In this document: positions 1 through 8,503 of the stretch, piece after piece
Numbering within the stretch: position 1 is the stretch's first letter
Layout of the letters: every line of letters begins with the position of its first letter
Assembly (NCBI RefSeq): GCF_902705875.1
Contig: NZ_CACSIK010000003.1
Span: 88,907 to 152,906, forward strand
From: Zhongshania aliphaticivorans
Lineage (GTDB): Bacteria > Pseudomonadota > Gammaproteobacteria > Pseudomonadales > Spongiibacteraceae
Direction: 5' to 3'
DNA: 64,000 nucleotides
Notes under the pieces: model-generated
The model's input: the letters and a program-made list of their open reading frames with translations, nothing else
What the model was told of the DNA's origin: nothing
Database searches by the model: none
Program-made: the position numbers and the translations under genes

Positions 1-614
1 TGATTCTTTTTGGTACAAACGCCTACATTCAGTCGCCTCTTTCCTTTGACCTAGACACCCTAAGTACATTGATGAACGAGGCGCAAGTTGGCTTTGCCGG
101 CAAACAAACAGCCATCGGCGATGCCATTGGCTTTGCGATAAAACGCCTCCGTAAACGCCCTGAAAACAGCCGTGTTCTTATTCTGCTAACAGATGGAGCT
201 GATACCGCCAGCACCTTAAAACCTTTAAAAGCTGCACAATTGGCCGCTGCTGAAAAAATTAAAATTTACACCATTGGCGTTGGCGCAACCGAGATGAAAG
301 TGCCGGGCATTTTCGGCAGCAATTTTGGTGCTCGTACTGTTAATCCATCAGCTGACCTAGACGAAGGCACACTACAGACCATTGCCGACAACACCGGCGG
401 CGATTACTTTCGTGCTCGTAATCCAGCTGAGCTACAAGCTGCATACGAGGCCATCGCTGCACTCGAACCCATAGAGCAAGAACAGGAAATGCTTCGCCCA
501 GAAAAGTCGCTACTCCACTGGCCCTTACTCTTTGCCGGCGCGGCTATGCTGTTGCTGGCCGTAAACCGCAATTTATCTTTTGGCGGTAATAAACAAGGCA
601 AGGTGTCATCATGA
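1..614 (+). CDS. batA: VWA-domain BatA-like protein, 5' end outside the window
   Basis: The reading frame is open from base 3, before any start codon, so the gene begins upstream of the window and the internal TTG/ATG at 69-74 is not the start. The visible part is the second half of a von Willebrand factor A domain (ILFGTNAYIQSPL, then LILLTDGAD carrying a metal-site Asp) followed by one C-terminal membrane helix (WPLLFAGAAMLLLAVNR). In Bat (aerotolerance) operons such inner-membrane VWA proteins sit next to a second VWA protein and BatD. The stop overlaps the next gene by ATGA, which implies translational coupling. The exact function of Bat proteins is not settled; envelope stress and oxidative tolerance are the usual proposals. 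Confidence 0.85.
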   Translation, partial: ILFGTNAYIQSPLSFDLDTLSTLMNEAQVGFAGKQTAIGDAIGFAIKRLRKRPENSRVLILLTDGADTASTLKPLKAAQLAAAEKIKIYTIGVGATEMKVPGIFGSNFGARTVNPSADLDEGTLQTIADNTGGDYFRARNPAELQAAYEAIAALEPIEQEQEMLRPEKSLLHWPLLFAGAAMLLLAVNRNLSFGGNKQGKVSS

Positions 615-2677
615 ATTTTGCTGGTATAACCTTACACTGGATTCGCCCAGAGCTTTTATGGACGGGGATTCCATTACTCATTTGCGCCTTTTTACTCACC
701 CGCCAACATTTTCAACAACGCAGCTGGCAGAAACATATTGACCCTACATTGCTACCCTATTTATTAGAGGGTAAACCCAAGGGAGCACCGCGTAGATCAG
801 CACTGGTATTACTTCTTTGCGCCACCCTGATGTGGCTGGCGCTATTGGGTCCTGCTTGGGAAAAAGTGCCAACACCACTTTATAAAAACACCGACGGCCT
901 CGTGGTGGTTTTAGATTTATCTCCGTCTATGCTGGCCGAAGATATCCAACCTTCTCGCATGAGACAGGCCCGGTTTAAACTGCGCGATATTCTCCAATTA
1001 CGCAGTGACGGCCAAACCGGCTTGGTGGTATTTGCCGGAGATGCCTTTGTTGTCGCCCCCCTCACCGACGACGTGAACACGCTGTTAACCCTTATTCCTG
1101 GATTAAATCCAAGCATGATGCCCATGCCTGGCAGCAACCCTTTAGCTGGTGTCACCCTCGCCAAAGAATTACTTGACCGCAGTGGTGGCGATGGCAGTAT
1201 TTTACTGATTAGCGATGGCGTAAACCCGCAACAGCTGGACGGCTTATCAGCGTTTATTAGCAAGAGCGACTACAACTTGTCGGTACTTGCCGTAGGTACC
1301 CCAGATGGCGCCCCTATTCCCTTACCAGGAGGCGGGTTTGCTCGGGACAATGCGGGCAACATTATTGTGCCGGCGTTAACCACCAAGGAATTACAAAGCC
1401 TTGCCGCCGCCGGCAATGGTCACTATCGCGAGCTCAGTTTAGACGACGCTGATATAAAAGGTTTATCCGTAGACACCGCCTCTAGCACCCAGCGCCAAGA
1501 TGATGCGACTAATCCTAGCGAGCGCAATTATGATCAATGGAAAGATGCCGGACCCTGGCTGGTATTATTGCTGCTCCCATTGGCACTAATAGGGTTCCGA
1601 AAAAGCTGGCTGGCAACACTACTGCCTTTATTACTCCCTATGCTGATCGTCGCTAAGCCCAACAGTGCACAGGCGTTTGAATTTGCCGACCTATGGCAAA
1701 CACCCGACCAACAAGCTGCGGCACTCCTCGATACCGACCCACAATCCGCAGCCGATAAATTTGAAGACCCCATGTGGAAAGCCAGCGCCCAATATCGCGC
1801 TGGCGATTTTGAAGCCGCGGCCAACAGCTATGCACAATTTGATACTGCCGATGCTCACTACAATCGCGGCAACGCCCTAGCCAAAGCGGGCAAGCTTGAC
1901 GAGGCAATCGCCGCCTATGACGCAGCACTAGAAAAAACGCCTTCGCTTGAAGATGCCACTAAGAACAAAGCGCTTTTAGAACAACTAAAAGAGCAGCAGG
2001 AAAACCAGCAGCAACAATCTCAAGATGGCGACGACTCTCAAGAGAATCAGCAGAGCCAGCAAGGTGATCAAAACCAGTCAAATCAGAACTCGTCAAATCA
2101 AAACAGCGACAGCCAGGATCAACAAGATCAACAAGATCAGCAAGATCAGCAAGATCAAAACGCTGACTCAAATGAGCAACCACAAAATCCAGACGGCCAG
2201 CCCTCGTCTCAAGATGATTCACAACAAAATTCACCTGACTCTCAGCAAAATCAAGATAGCTCCTCAAACGATCAAGGGTCAGAGCAAAACAACGCCGAAC
2301 AACAGCAAAACGAAGAAAATGAGAGTGAGCAGCAAGACCCGCAATCTCAAGCTGAACAAGAAGAAAATGCAGAGCGCAACGAACAATTAGCTGAAGATTA
2401 TGCCCGCCAAGCCGCCGAACGAAATGAAGCGGTGCAAAAAGCCTTAGAAGCGCAGCAGCAACAAAGCGAGCAAGCTGACAGCCCTGAAGAGCAAGCTGCA
2501 GCAGTCTCAGCAACCGACGAACCACTGAGTGAAGAAGACCAAGCACGCGAACAGTGGCTGCGTAAAATTCCCGACAACCCCGGCAATTTACTGCGCAACA
2601 AATTTCGTTACCAACATTTAGATCGTCAGCAACGCGGTGAACAACCAGGTACCAACGAAGACTATGCTCCATATTAA
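611..2677 (+). CDS. batB: VWA + TPR membrane protein (BatB/BatC fusion)
   Basis: A 688-residue protein. Two membrane helices (about 15-30 and 63-82) precede a VWA domain with an intact MIDAS motif DLSPS beginning at D102. Two more hydrophobic stretches (about 315-350) lead into a TPR segment (HYNRGNALAKAGKLDEAI). A very long Gln/Asn/Asp/Ser-rich tail (about 455-640) follows. In many species BatB (VWA) and BatC (TPR) are separate; here they form one chain, as in Pseudomonas-type operons. The gene overlaps batA by 4 nt and is followed closely by batD. The polar tail should be disordered and probably periplasmic or cytoplasmic linker material. Family assignment is firm; molecular role is not. 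Confidence 0.88.
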   Translation: MNFAGITLHWIRPELLWTGIPLLICAFLLTRQHFQQRSWQKHIDPTLLPYLLEGKPKGAPRRSALVLLLCATLMWLALLGPAWEKVPTPLYKNTDGLVVVLDLSPSMLAEDIQPSRMRQARFKLRDILQLRSDGQTGLVVFAGDAFVVAPLTDDVNTLLTLIPGLNPSMMPMPGSNPLAGVTLAKELLDRSGGDGSILLISDGVNPQQLDGLSAFISKSDYNLSVLAVGTPDGAPIPLPGGGFARDNAGNIIVPALTTKELQSLAAAGNGHYRELSLDDADIKGLSVDTASSTQRQDDATNPSERNYDQWKDAGPWLVLLLLPLALIGFRKSWLATLLPLLLPMLIVAKPNSAQAFEFADLWQTPDQQAAALLDTDPQSAADKFEDPMWKASAQYRAGDFEAAANSYAQFDTADAHYNRGNALAKAGKLDEAIAAYDAALEKTPSLEDATKNKALLEQLKEQQENQQQQSQDGDDSQENQQSQQGDQNQSNQNSSNQNSDSQDQQDQQDQQDQQDQNADSNEQPQNPDGQPSSQDDSQQNSPDSQQNQDSSSNDQGSEQNNAEQQQNEENESEQQDPQSQAEQEENAERNEQLAEDYARQAAERNEAVQKALEAQQQQSEQADSPEEQAAAVSATDEPLSEEDQAREQWLRKIPDNPGNLLRNKFRYQHLDRQQRGEQPGTNEDYAPY
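2117..2157 (+). repeat. 9-nt tandem repeat inside batB coding a DQQ run
   Basis: About four to five copies of a GATCAACAA-like unit encode consecutive Asp-Gln-Gln triplets within the disordered tail of the VWA/TPR protein. The period is a multiple of three, so copy-number change would alter tail length without shifting the frame. Confidence 0.8.
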
Positions 2678-2714
2678 TTCAGTTACCGCTTGCCTACGCC
2701 GCAGGAACGCAACT

Positions 2715-4433
2715 ATGTTTAAGATAGACCATTATTCACGTAATTACGGCACCGCAATATTCGCGATACTGATACTACTGTTTTGCCAAATAAACACGGC
2801 GCTGGCAGAAACCAATGTCCGCGCCAGCGTCGATCGCAATCAAGTTTCCAGTGAAGAAAGTTTTACCTTATCGTTAACCGCAGACAGTATTTTATTTTCT
2901 GGCGAACCCGATATCGGCGACTTAGAAAACGAATTTCATATTATTAATCGCCAACAAAGCAGCCGCACCAATATCGTCAACGGTAAAGTAAATAGTAGCC
3001 GCCAATGGGACTATACCCTAGTCCCCAAACGAGAAGGCACGCTCACTATTCCGGCAATACCAATGGGTAAATACAGTACTCGCCCAATCACCATCACCGT
3101 AAGTAAAGCCGCAAAATCCCAGCCCGCCGGCACCGAAAGTATCTACTTGGAGTCGGACGTCACACCACGTACAGCGTATGTACAGCAGGAATTGCAATAC
3201 ACATTAAAAATTCTAACCTCGGTAAATATCCTTGATGCGTCGCTGGATGCACCCGAAGTCGACAACGCCGTTGTCGAAGCCAATGGCGAAGATCGCTATC
3301 AAACCCTAATCAATGGCCGCTATTATCAAGTCATAGAGCGCCGCTACGCTATCTATCCGCAAACGAGCGGCACACTCACCATACCAACATTAACCCTACA
3401 GGCGCGGGTGGAAGGCTATCGCCCCTCAATGTTAGATCCTGGCCGATTAGTGGTTAAACGCAGTGGTGAACATCGCGTAAAAGTATTGCCGCCACCGGCA
3501 GATTTTAAAGGCTCTGTTTGGCTTCCTGCCGCTGATATGGCGATAGAAGAAAGCTGGAGCAAAAACCCCGACCAACTCAAAGTGGGCGACTCGGTTACAC
3601 GCACCGTGAATATCAAAGCCGACGGCTTACTCGGCTCACAACTCCCCACACTGCCACAAATTAATTTGGCACACGCAAAGCTCTACCCTGACCAAGCAAA
3701 AATTGAAAAAGGCGATGACAAATCCAAGTGGACAGGCATTCGCAGTGAATCACTTGCCATTATTCCTACGCAAGCTGGCGAGTTTGTATTACCCGAGGTG
3801 AAGATTGCCTGGTGGAATACCACAAGTAATAAAGCGGAGTACGCGACTCTTCCAGAGAGAAAATTCACCGTTGCCCCCGCAGCAAGCGCAAGTGGCAACT
3901 CACAACCCACAGATTCACTTTCTACCAATTCAAATAGCATTGCAGATGTTGAGCAAAGCTCATCGACGGGAAACAACATCGATACAAGCAGCAAGCCCGC
4001 GAACACCACGCTACTTTGGGCTGCGCTTATCTTGCTGGCTCTTAGCAATATTGGCTTTGCATTGGCTTGGTGGCGAGCGCGCGGTCGCCATCCAGCGCCA
4101 ACACACCCAGGCTCACCCGAAAATACGGATGAGGGGAAAGCCTTTAAAAACTTAGAACGATCTCTTAAAAATGATGAGGCTTACTCACAAATACGACAGC
4201 ATTTAACTCGCTGGGCACAGTCATATTTTAAACGCCCAATGACACTGAGTGATTTAAGCCGAGCATTACCGGAGCTTGCGGAGGGTTGTCAGCAACTAGA
4301 CGCTCATTTATTTGCTGGCCAGCAGATCACTATTGATAAGCTCGCACTACTGAACACCCTAAAGTCGGTACGCCAGCAAGGAAACACAAAACAGCGCGAC
4401 CAAACGGCTCTCTCACCGCTTTATTCACGCTAA
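2715..4433 (+). CDS. batD: BatD family protein
   Basis: I choose ATG 2715 rather than the upstream in-frame codons at 2637 and 2664. It is preceded by AGGA at good spacing and opens a clean signal sequence (AIFAILILLFCQINTALA). The body is a beta-rich periplasmic BatD region (for example the LVPKREGTLTIPAI stretch, a BatD signature-like segment repeated later as IIPTQAGEFVLPEV). A single membrane helix at about residues 430-452 and a short cytoplasmic helical tail follow. It is the last gene of the Bat operon here, 37 nt after batB. Its partners are the two VWA proteins upstream. Biochemical role is unknown. Confidence 0.87.
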   Translation: MFKIDHYSRNYGTAIFAILILLFCQINTALAETNVRASVDRNQVSSEESFTLSLTADSILFSGEPDIGDLENEFHIINRQQSSRTNIVNGKVNSSRQWDYTLVPKREGTLTIPAIPMGKYSTRPITITVSKAAKSQPAGTESIYLESDVTPRTAYVQQELQYTLKILTSVNILDASLDAPEVDNAVVEANGEDRYQTLINGRYYQVIERRYAIYPQTSGTLTIPTLTLQARVEGYRPSMLDPGRLVVKRSGEHRVKVLPPPADFKGSVWLPAADMAIEESWSKNPDQLKVGDSVTRTVNIKADGLLGSQLPTLPQINLAHAKLYPDQAKIEKGDDKSKWTGIRSESLAIIPTQAGEFVLPEVKIAWWNTTSNKAEYATLPERKFTVAPAASASGNSQPTDSLSTNSNSIADVEQSSSTGNNIDTSSKPANTTLLWAALILLALSNIGFALAWWRARGRHPAPTHPGSPENTDEGKAFKNLERSLKNDEAYSQIRQHLTRWAQSYFKRPMTLSDLSRALPELAEGCQQLDAHLFAGQQITIDKLALLNTLKSVRQQGNTKQRDQTALSPLYSR

Positions 4434-4457
4434 TGCTTACCAATGAGGTGCAAAGTG

Positions 4458-5333
4458 CTAACTTGGTGCTGGCGCCTCTTTATGTCTAAGCACCAACACG
4501 CCACCCATAACGACACAAGCAATGCCTATAAAGGTCAATGTATCTGGAATATGCTCCCAGATTAACCAATCTAACAAGCCAGAAAACACCACACCGAAAT
4601 AACTGATAGGCGCTAACGCAGACGCTGACACATAGCGATACGCCAAGGTATACATCACAAAACAAAGATAGCTCGCGACGCCCATATACAAAAGACTGGG
4701 CCATGCCGACGTCGGTATCGCTTGGCCATTCCAGAAATAAAAGGGCAAGCTGACTAACAGAGAAATACTAAAATAATAAAATAAAATACGGTTCTGTGGT
4801 TCATGCTGCGCCAACACCCGAGTACTCACCATCGACACTGCTAACCCAAGTGCAGACAACAATGCGAGTACATGCCACTGACTAAAATCTGCAAAGCCCG
4901 GCTTTAGCACCAACATCACGCCAACAAATCCAATCACTAATGGCGGCCAAGCTTCTTTACGTACTCGTTGACTAAACCATACAAAAATAACCAGAGGCAC
5001 CATCAACGGCGCTGATGAGCGCAGCAAACTTGCTTCAACTAAGGAAATCTTACTAAGCGCAACATAATATAGATAAAAACAGGCGCAGCCACTGACGCCA
5101 CGTATCAAATGCAATCGAGGCCGTGAGGTTAAAATACCTTGCCGACCGGCCTTCATCACAGAGGGCAAGGCAAATAGAAAACTAATCCCATATTGGACTA
5201 AAACAATGGCCGAAACATGGACATCTTGTGATACATGCTTACCCACCGCTGCGATAGTACTTGAAATAAACACAGTCACTAATGACAACAGCAAGCCCGT
5301 TAACAGACGTTTCTTTTCTATTGCTGTTTGCAC
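4458..5333 (-). CDS. EamA/DMT-family membrane transporter
   Basis: A 291-residue, highly hydrophobic protein with about ten predicted membrane helices arranged as two EamA repeats, the usual drug/metabolite transporter plan. It belongs to the RhaT-like DMT superfamily, whose members export or import small metabolites, but the sequence does not identify the substrate. It converges on the batD end (24 nt apart). One of three DMT transporters in the window (see 54061 and 63160); they are clearly divergent from one another. Confidence 0.85.
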   Translation of the reverse strand: MQTAIEKKRLLTGLLLSLVTVFISSTIAAVGKHVSQDVHVSAIVLVQYGISFLFALPSVMKAGRQGILTSRPRLHLIRGVSGCACFYLYYVALSKISLVEASLLRSSAPLMVPLVIFVWFSQRVRKEAWPPLVIGFVGVMLVLKPGFADFSQWHVLALLSALGLAVSMVSTRVLAQHEPQNRILFYYFSISLLVSLPFYFWNGQAIPTSAWPSLLYMGVASYLCFVMYTLAYRYVSASALAPISYFGVVFSGLLDWLIWEHIPDTLTFIGIACVVMGGVLVLRHKEAPAPS

Positions 5334-5519
5334 ATTACAATCTCTAGTTATAGTTATGCCTCAGGGCTGGCGATAAATTAGATATCGCGGGCCACACTAT
5401 AATAAGAGTCATTGAACTTGGCTAGTAAATAAGCAAGGGAGCACCCCTGTCTTTCTGGTAAGCATTCATTAAATTACCAGTATGGTTCAAGCTTTCTTAA
5501 TTCATTAATCGAGTTAAAA

Positions 5520-5578
5520 ACACCTATTAATATAGGTGTACGAGCTTGCAGATATACCTAGTCATGTAACAATAGGTA
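5520..5578. promoter_or_regulatory. Two palindromes, possible operator
   Basis: A perfect palindrome, ACACCTAT-TAAT-ATAGGTGT (5520-5539), is followed by a looser one sharing the same half-site, TACCTA...TAGGTA (5555-5578). They lie in the 281-bp gap between the divergent transporter and lipoprotein genes, 37 nt upstream of the lipoprotein ATG. The shared half-site and spacing look like a dimeric repressor or activator site; the regulator is unknown. Confidence 0.5.
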
Positions 5579-5614
5579 CAGTCAATTAATTATGATGAAA
5601 AGGATGACGTTCTG

Positions 5615-6457
5615 ATGAAAAGGATTTTTTGTTCACTTATGTTACCGCTTGCTGTGGCCCTAGCCGGCTGTGGCGGTGGGGGTGGTGGGGGAAGTTCACT
5701 CCCTGTAGTCGATGAGGCGGGAATCTTAGACAATTTAAAGATTACCAACCTTAATTATTCTAACCCATATGCTTCGCGAACAAGCTCTTGGGGGTGGGAC
5801 ACTAACCCTGTGTGCGATGACCCTGCTAAGAAAGAAAATGGGACTGTATATGGTGACCCTGATTGTCCATATAGAGAGCCTCCTCGAAGTGACCAATGGG
5901 AAGACACTACAATAGACCGTTTAAAAAAATGGGACATTGCCGGCGAAGGGTTGATCCCCGTGAAGCATAACGACAGTCAATATGGTATCCATGCTATGGA
6001 TACCATAGAAGAAAAGGTCGGGATGACTTTATTTGATCGAAACTCAATTTTGAACGTCGCGGACGAAGATATCGAGCGAGGCATAATTATTAGCGAGGGA
6101 ACTGCCACAGGCGGTTTTAATCAGCCGGCAGGGTTTGCCTGCGGTAATGTTCACCCCTATGACCAGCCATATAATGTGAGATACGAATGGTATGACGAGC
6201 ATGGCGTTATATTTGGACCGCTTATGCTTCATATCGGCTCTGATGACCCTCATGGTTGTACAAATGGTGCAAACCTCTATGATATTGCCGTACATGAGAT
6301 GATGCATGCTCTTGGCCTAGGTACTCATTTTGAGGGGTTTGGCATAGGACCGATGTTCGATGATAATGCTTGGAATGTGTTGCACAACATTCTAACTAAC
6401 CAGCAAAATGCTAATGAGTTTGAGCTGGTTATAGAGAAGCGCTTTCCAGAGGAGTAG
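5615..6457 (+). CDS. Secreted lipoprotein with HExxH zinc-protease motif
   Basis: A 280-residue protein. A signal peptide ends in a lipobox (LAGC) followed by a run of glycines, so it should be a lipid-anchored surface or periplasmic protein. Near residues 227-238 is HEMMHALGLGTH: the HExxH zinc site plus the conserved Gly of metzincins. However, the last His comes one residue later than in the classic HExxHxxGxxH motif. No recognised prodomain or C-terminal secretion repeat is visible. Start ATG 5615 has AAGGA about 11 nt upstream; other ATGs just upstream are out of frame. Function as a protease is probable but unproven; the family is not recognised. Confidence 0.72.
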   Translation: MKRIFCSLMLPLAVALAGCGGGGGGGSSLPVVDEAGILDNLKITNLNYSNPYASRTSSWGWDTNPVCDDPAKKENGTVYGDPDCPYREPPRSDQWEDTTIDRLKKWDIAGEGLIPVKHNDSQYGIHAMDTIEEKVGMTLFDRNSILNVADEDIERGIIISEGTATGGFNQPAGFACGNVHPYDQPYNVRYEWYDEHGVIFGPLMLHIGSDDPHGCTNGANLYDIAVHEMMHALGLGTHFEGFGIGPMFDDNAWNVLHNILTNQQNANEFELVIEKRFPEE

Positions 6458-6551
6458 ATACGCAGGAGCTTTGCAAGTCTGAGCTGCTATAGCTGAGCAC
6501 CTTTGCTCAATTTAGTAGTCCTGCCTTGTGTTTAATAATGGGGTTATGAGT

Positions 6552-6593
6552 ATGAGAGTTACCCTTATCAAAACGGGTAACTCTCATCTTTTC
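6552..6593 (+). terminator. Rho-independent terminator
   Basis: A 13-bp perfect stem (ATGAGAGTTACCC with its complement, 10-nt loop) followed by CTTTTC, about 95 nt after the lipoprotein stop. On the opposite strand it also lies downstream of hvfA, so it may serve both convergent genes. Confidence 0.8.
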
Positions 6594-6632
6594 AAGTAGA
6601 TCAGTTCATACTTGGGCTTCTACACTATATTA

Positions 6633-6959
6633 CTACTTGTCGCCGCCACATTTTCCTTCGCCGCACTTACCTTCTTTAGATGCTTTATCTGCACCGCATT
6701 TGGCTTCACCACATTTACCTTCTTTAGACGCCTTATCTGCGCCGCACTTGGCTTCACCACATTTACCTTCGGCAGATTTTTTCTCTCCGCCACATTTTCC
6801 TTCACCGCATTTACCTTCGGCATCTTTTGCATAATCTGCTAACTGATACCCGCTATTCATTTGCTTTGCCGCAAACGGGTTGGTATCTGCAATAGCTACT
6901 GAAGCCATTGAAGAAGCTAACATTGCCGCACTTAGAGCCGTCATCGCAGTATTTTTCAT
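6633..6959 (-). CDS. hvfA: HvfA-like copper-binding RiPP precursor (EGKCG repeats)
   Basis: A 108-residue protein with an N-terminal signal peptide (SAAMLASSMASVAIA) and a C-terminal half made of eight KCG units, six as EGKCG and two as EAKCG. A 16-residue block (EGKCGEAKCGADKASK) occurs twice in tandem. This is the hallmark of the HvfA/bufferin-type low-complexity family, in which cysteines in EGKCG are converted to oxazolone/thioamide groups and the peptide binds copper in the periplasm. The modifying enzymes HvfB (DUF692) and HvfC (DUF2063) are not in this window, so maturation would depend on genes elsewhere. It is divergent from the HvfX-like gene, with a 233-bp shared promoter region. 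Confidence 0.85.
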   Translation of the reverse strand: MKNTAMTALSAAMLASSMASVAIADTNPFAAKQMNSGYQLADYAKDAEGKCGEGKCGGEKKSAEGKCGEAKCGADKASKEGKCGEAKCGADKASKEGKCGEGKCGGDK

Positions 6960-7025
6960 TGTATCGTCACCTTAAATTGTCAATTTGAAAGAGTAAATTT
7001 GGTCACGCCTTAACGACGCTACCTA

Positions 7026-7054
7026 TAAGAGAAACAACAATACAAACTGTTACA
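7026..7054 (-). promoter_or_regulatory. Possible ECF-type promoter for hvfA
   Basis: On the minus strand TGTAAC (7054-7049) is followed 16 nt later by a TCTCTTA-like element. The first hexamer is identical to that of the better plus-strand promoter at 7086, which suggests both divergent genes answer to one sigma factor. The second element is weak. Confidence 0.35.
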
Positions 7055-7085
7055 ACAATCTGAAAAAAAATAATTTCTCAATGTG

Positions 7086-7114
7086 TGTAACAAGGATAAC
7101 TGCCGCACGTCTCA
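7086..7114 (+). promoter_or_regulatory. Probable ECF-sigma promoter for hvfX and the sigma operon
   Basis: TGTAAC (7086-7091), a 16-nt spacer and CGTCTCA (7108-7114) match the general layout of ECF promoters (AAC-type -35, CGTC-type -10). It lies about 80 nt upstream of the HvfX-like start and upstream of an ECF sigma gene, consistent with autoregulation. No transcript data support it. Confidence 0.5.
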
Positions 7115-7192
7115 CAAGCATGAAGCGGTCGATATGATTCCATATATCAAATCACTGCACTTGAATCACAAGTAGTATACGGAGCAAACCTT

Positions 7193-7798
7193 ATGGTAGA
7201 TTTTTTTAGCAGAATTCATCAATTACAGAATGCTATTGGGAATGCCTTAACACCATTAAACGGCCTGCCATCACTGGCTCTTCGCCTTTACCTAGTCCCC
7301 GTTTTCTGGATGGCGGGAAGCAGCAAAATGATGCACTTTGCAGATACCGCACAATGGTTTGGTAATAGTGATTGGGGACTTGGCCTACCCGCACCTTATT
7401 TAATGGCCTTTTTGGCCACCGCCGCCGAGGTAGTGGGAGCGATATTTCTACTAATAGGCTTCGCTACTCGGTGGATTTCTATCCCCTTGGCAATAACAAT
7501 GATTGTCGCTGCAACCACCGTACATTGGAGCAATGGCTGGCAGGCCATCGCTGACGCCAGCGCCCCCTTTGCCAACGAGCGCGTTGCCGAATCGGTGGAC
7601 AAGCTTGCGGCGGCTAGGTCACTACTTGAAACCCACGGCAATTACGATTGGCTTACCTCTAGCGGCAATTTTGTTGTACTAAATAACGGTATTGAGTTCT
7701 CAGTGACGTATTTACTCATGCTGCTAGCGCTATTGGTCATGGGTGGCGGTCGCTATGTCAGCGTTGACTATTGGCTTGGTCGCGCCACTGAAAAATGA
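7193..7798 (+). CDS. hvfX: DoxX-family membrane protein, HvfX-like
   Basis: A 201-residue protein with about four to five membrane helices. The N-terminal DoxX signature is visible as RLYLVPVFWMAGSSKM followed by LPAPYLMAFLATAAEVVGAI. HvfX-type DoxX proteins accompany HvfA copper-binding RiPPs and are thought to assist their maturation or redox state at the inner membrane. The placement opposite an EGKCG-repeat precursor and upstream of a sigma/anti-sigma pair supports that subfamily rather than a generic DoxX. The long insert between helices 3 and 4 (about residues 115-160) is soluble and probably periplasmic. Exact biochemical role is not established. Confidence 0.8.
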   Translation: MVDFFSRIHQLQNAIGNALTPLNGLPSLALRLYLVPVFWMAGSSKMMHFADTAQWFGNSDWGLGLPAPYLMAFLATAAEVVGAIFLLIGFATRWISIPLAITMIVAATTVHWSNGWQAIADASAPFANERVAESVDKLAAARSLLETHGNYDWLTSSGNFVVLNNGIEFSVTYLLMLLALLVMGGGRYVSVDYWLGRATEK

Positions 7799-7821
7799 TG
7801 ATTAATGCAAATAGAAAGACA

Positions 7822-7844
7822 ACTGCTTGTTGCCTGCAAGCAGT
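7822..7844 (+). promoter_or_regulatory. Hairpin between hvfX and the sigma gene
   Basis: An 8-bp stem, ACTGCTTG / CAAGCAGT, with a 7-nt loop in the 78-bp hvfX-sigma gap. There is no U tract, so it is more likely an RNA-processing or attenuation element than a strong terminator. Confidence 0.35.
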
Positions 7845-7876
7845 GTGATCGGCGACACTAGAGGCCTAGCCATGAT

Positions 7877-8503
7877 TTGGACCCCTCTGTGTCACTGTCT
7901 ATTAGCGATCAAGATCTTATCACCCGCCTCAAAAAAGGTGATAACAACGCATTTAAGCACCTTATTAGCACCTATCACACCAAGCTGCTGATCGTTGCTA
8001 GAGCAATCGCTGGCGATGTGTTTGCAGAAGATGTAACACAGGAAGCCTGGAGCTCAATTTATAAGGCAATTGGTAAATTTGAAGGCCGGTCCAGCTTGTC
8101 TACATGGATGATACAAATAGTGAGCAATGAAGCCAAATCTCGCCTGCGAAAAGAAAAGCGTCACAGCAGCTTTGGCGACATTGACGAAGTGCGACCAGAA
8201 ATTGCCGCTGAACATTTTGATGACAAGGGGCATTGGGTTAATCCACCCTCGCACTGGGACATCAATACACCAGAACTCATGCTGCAAGAGGATCAATTAA
8301 AACACTGTATTGAACACACATTAACCATATTACCGGAAAATCAAAAAGCGGTGTTTTTACTGCGTGATGTAGAACAGAACAGTTTGGAGCGAATAGCAGA
8401 GACGCTTTCGCTCAGTGAATCCAATGTCAGAGTGGTTTTACACCGGGCGAGATTACAGTTAATGAAAACGATTAACCATTATCAGGAGACGGGCGAATGC
8501 TAA
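7877..8503 (+). CDS. ECF-type RNA polymerase sigma factor
   Basis: A 208-residue protein with sigma region 2 (AFKHLISTYHTKLLIVAR, then EDVTQEAWSSIYKAI) at about 22-70 and region 4 (LPENQKAVFLLRDVE, then the helix-turn-helix LSESNVRVVLHRARLQLMK) at about 152-195. The frame closes with a stop at 7859-7861, and the only plausible start is TTG 7877, with GAGG 12 nt upstream; the ATG at 7872 is out of frame. The next gene, a zinc-binding anti-sigma, overlaps by 7 nt. Position after hvfX suggests it controls the copper-RiPP genes, probably in response to metal stress. The target regulon is inferred, not shown. Confidence 0.88.
   Translation: MDPSVSLSISDQDLITRLKKGDNNAFKHLISTYHTKLLIVARAIAGDVFAEDVTQEAWSSIYKAIGKFEGRSSLSTWMIQIVSNEAKSRLRKEKRHSSFGDIDEVRPEIAAEHFDDKGHWVNPPSHWDINTPELMLQEDQLKHCIEHTLTILPENQKAVFLLRDVEQNSLERIAETLSLSESNVRVVLHRARLQLMKTINHYQETGEC

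Noticed and set aside
2101..2160. CRISPR-like short repeats
   Set aside because: The repeats are contiguous 9-nt units in frame in a coding region, without spacers.
2025..2390. 121-codon plus-strand frame and the long minus-strand frame (1959-2672) across the batB tail
   Set aside because: Both are alternative readings of the low-complexity Gln/Asp coding repeat; compositions are biased and no ribosome site or family similarity is visible.
6612..6842. Plus-strand frames antisense to hvfA with Phe/Thr or Pro/His repeats
   Set aside because: They mirror the EGKCG repeat on the other strand; the minus-strand protein has a signal peptide and a known family.
8054..8296. Minus-strand frame in the sigma gene
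   Set aside because: Shadow of the sigma coding region, with no start signal or recognisable domain.
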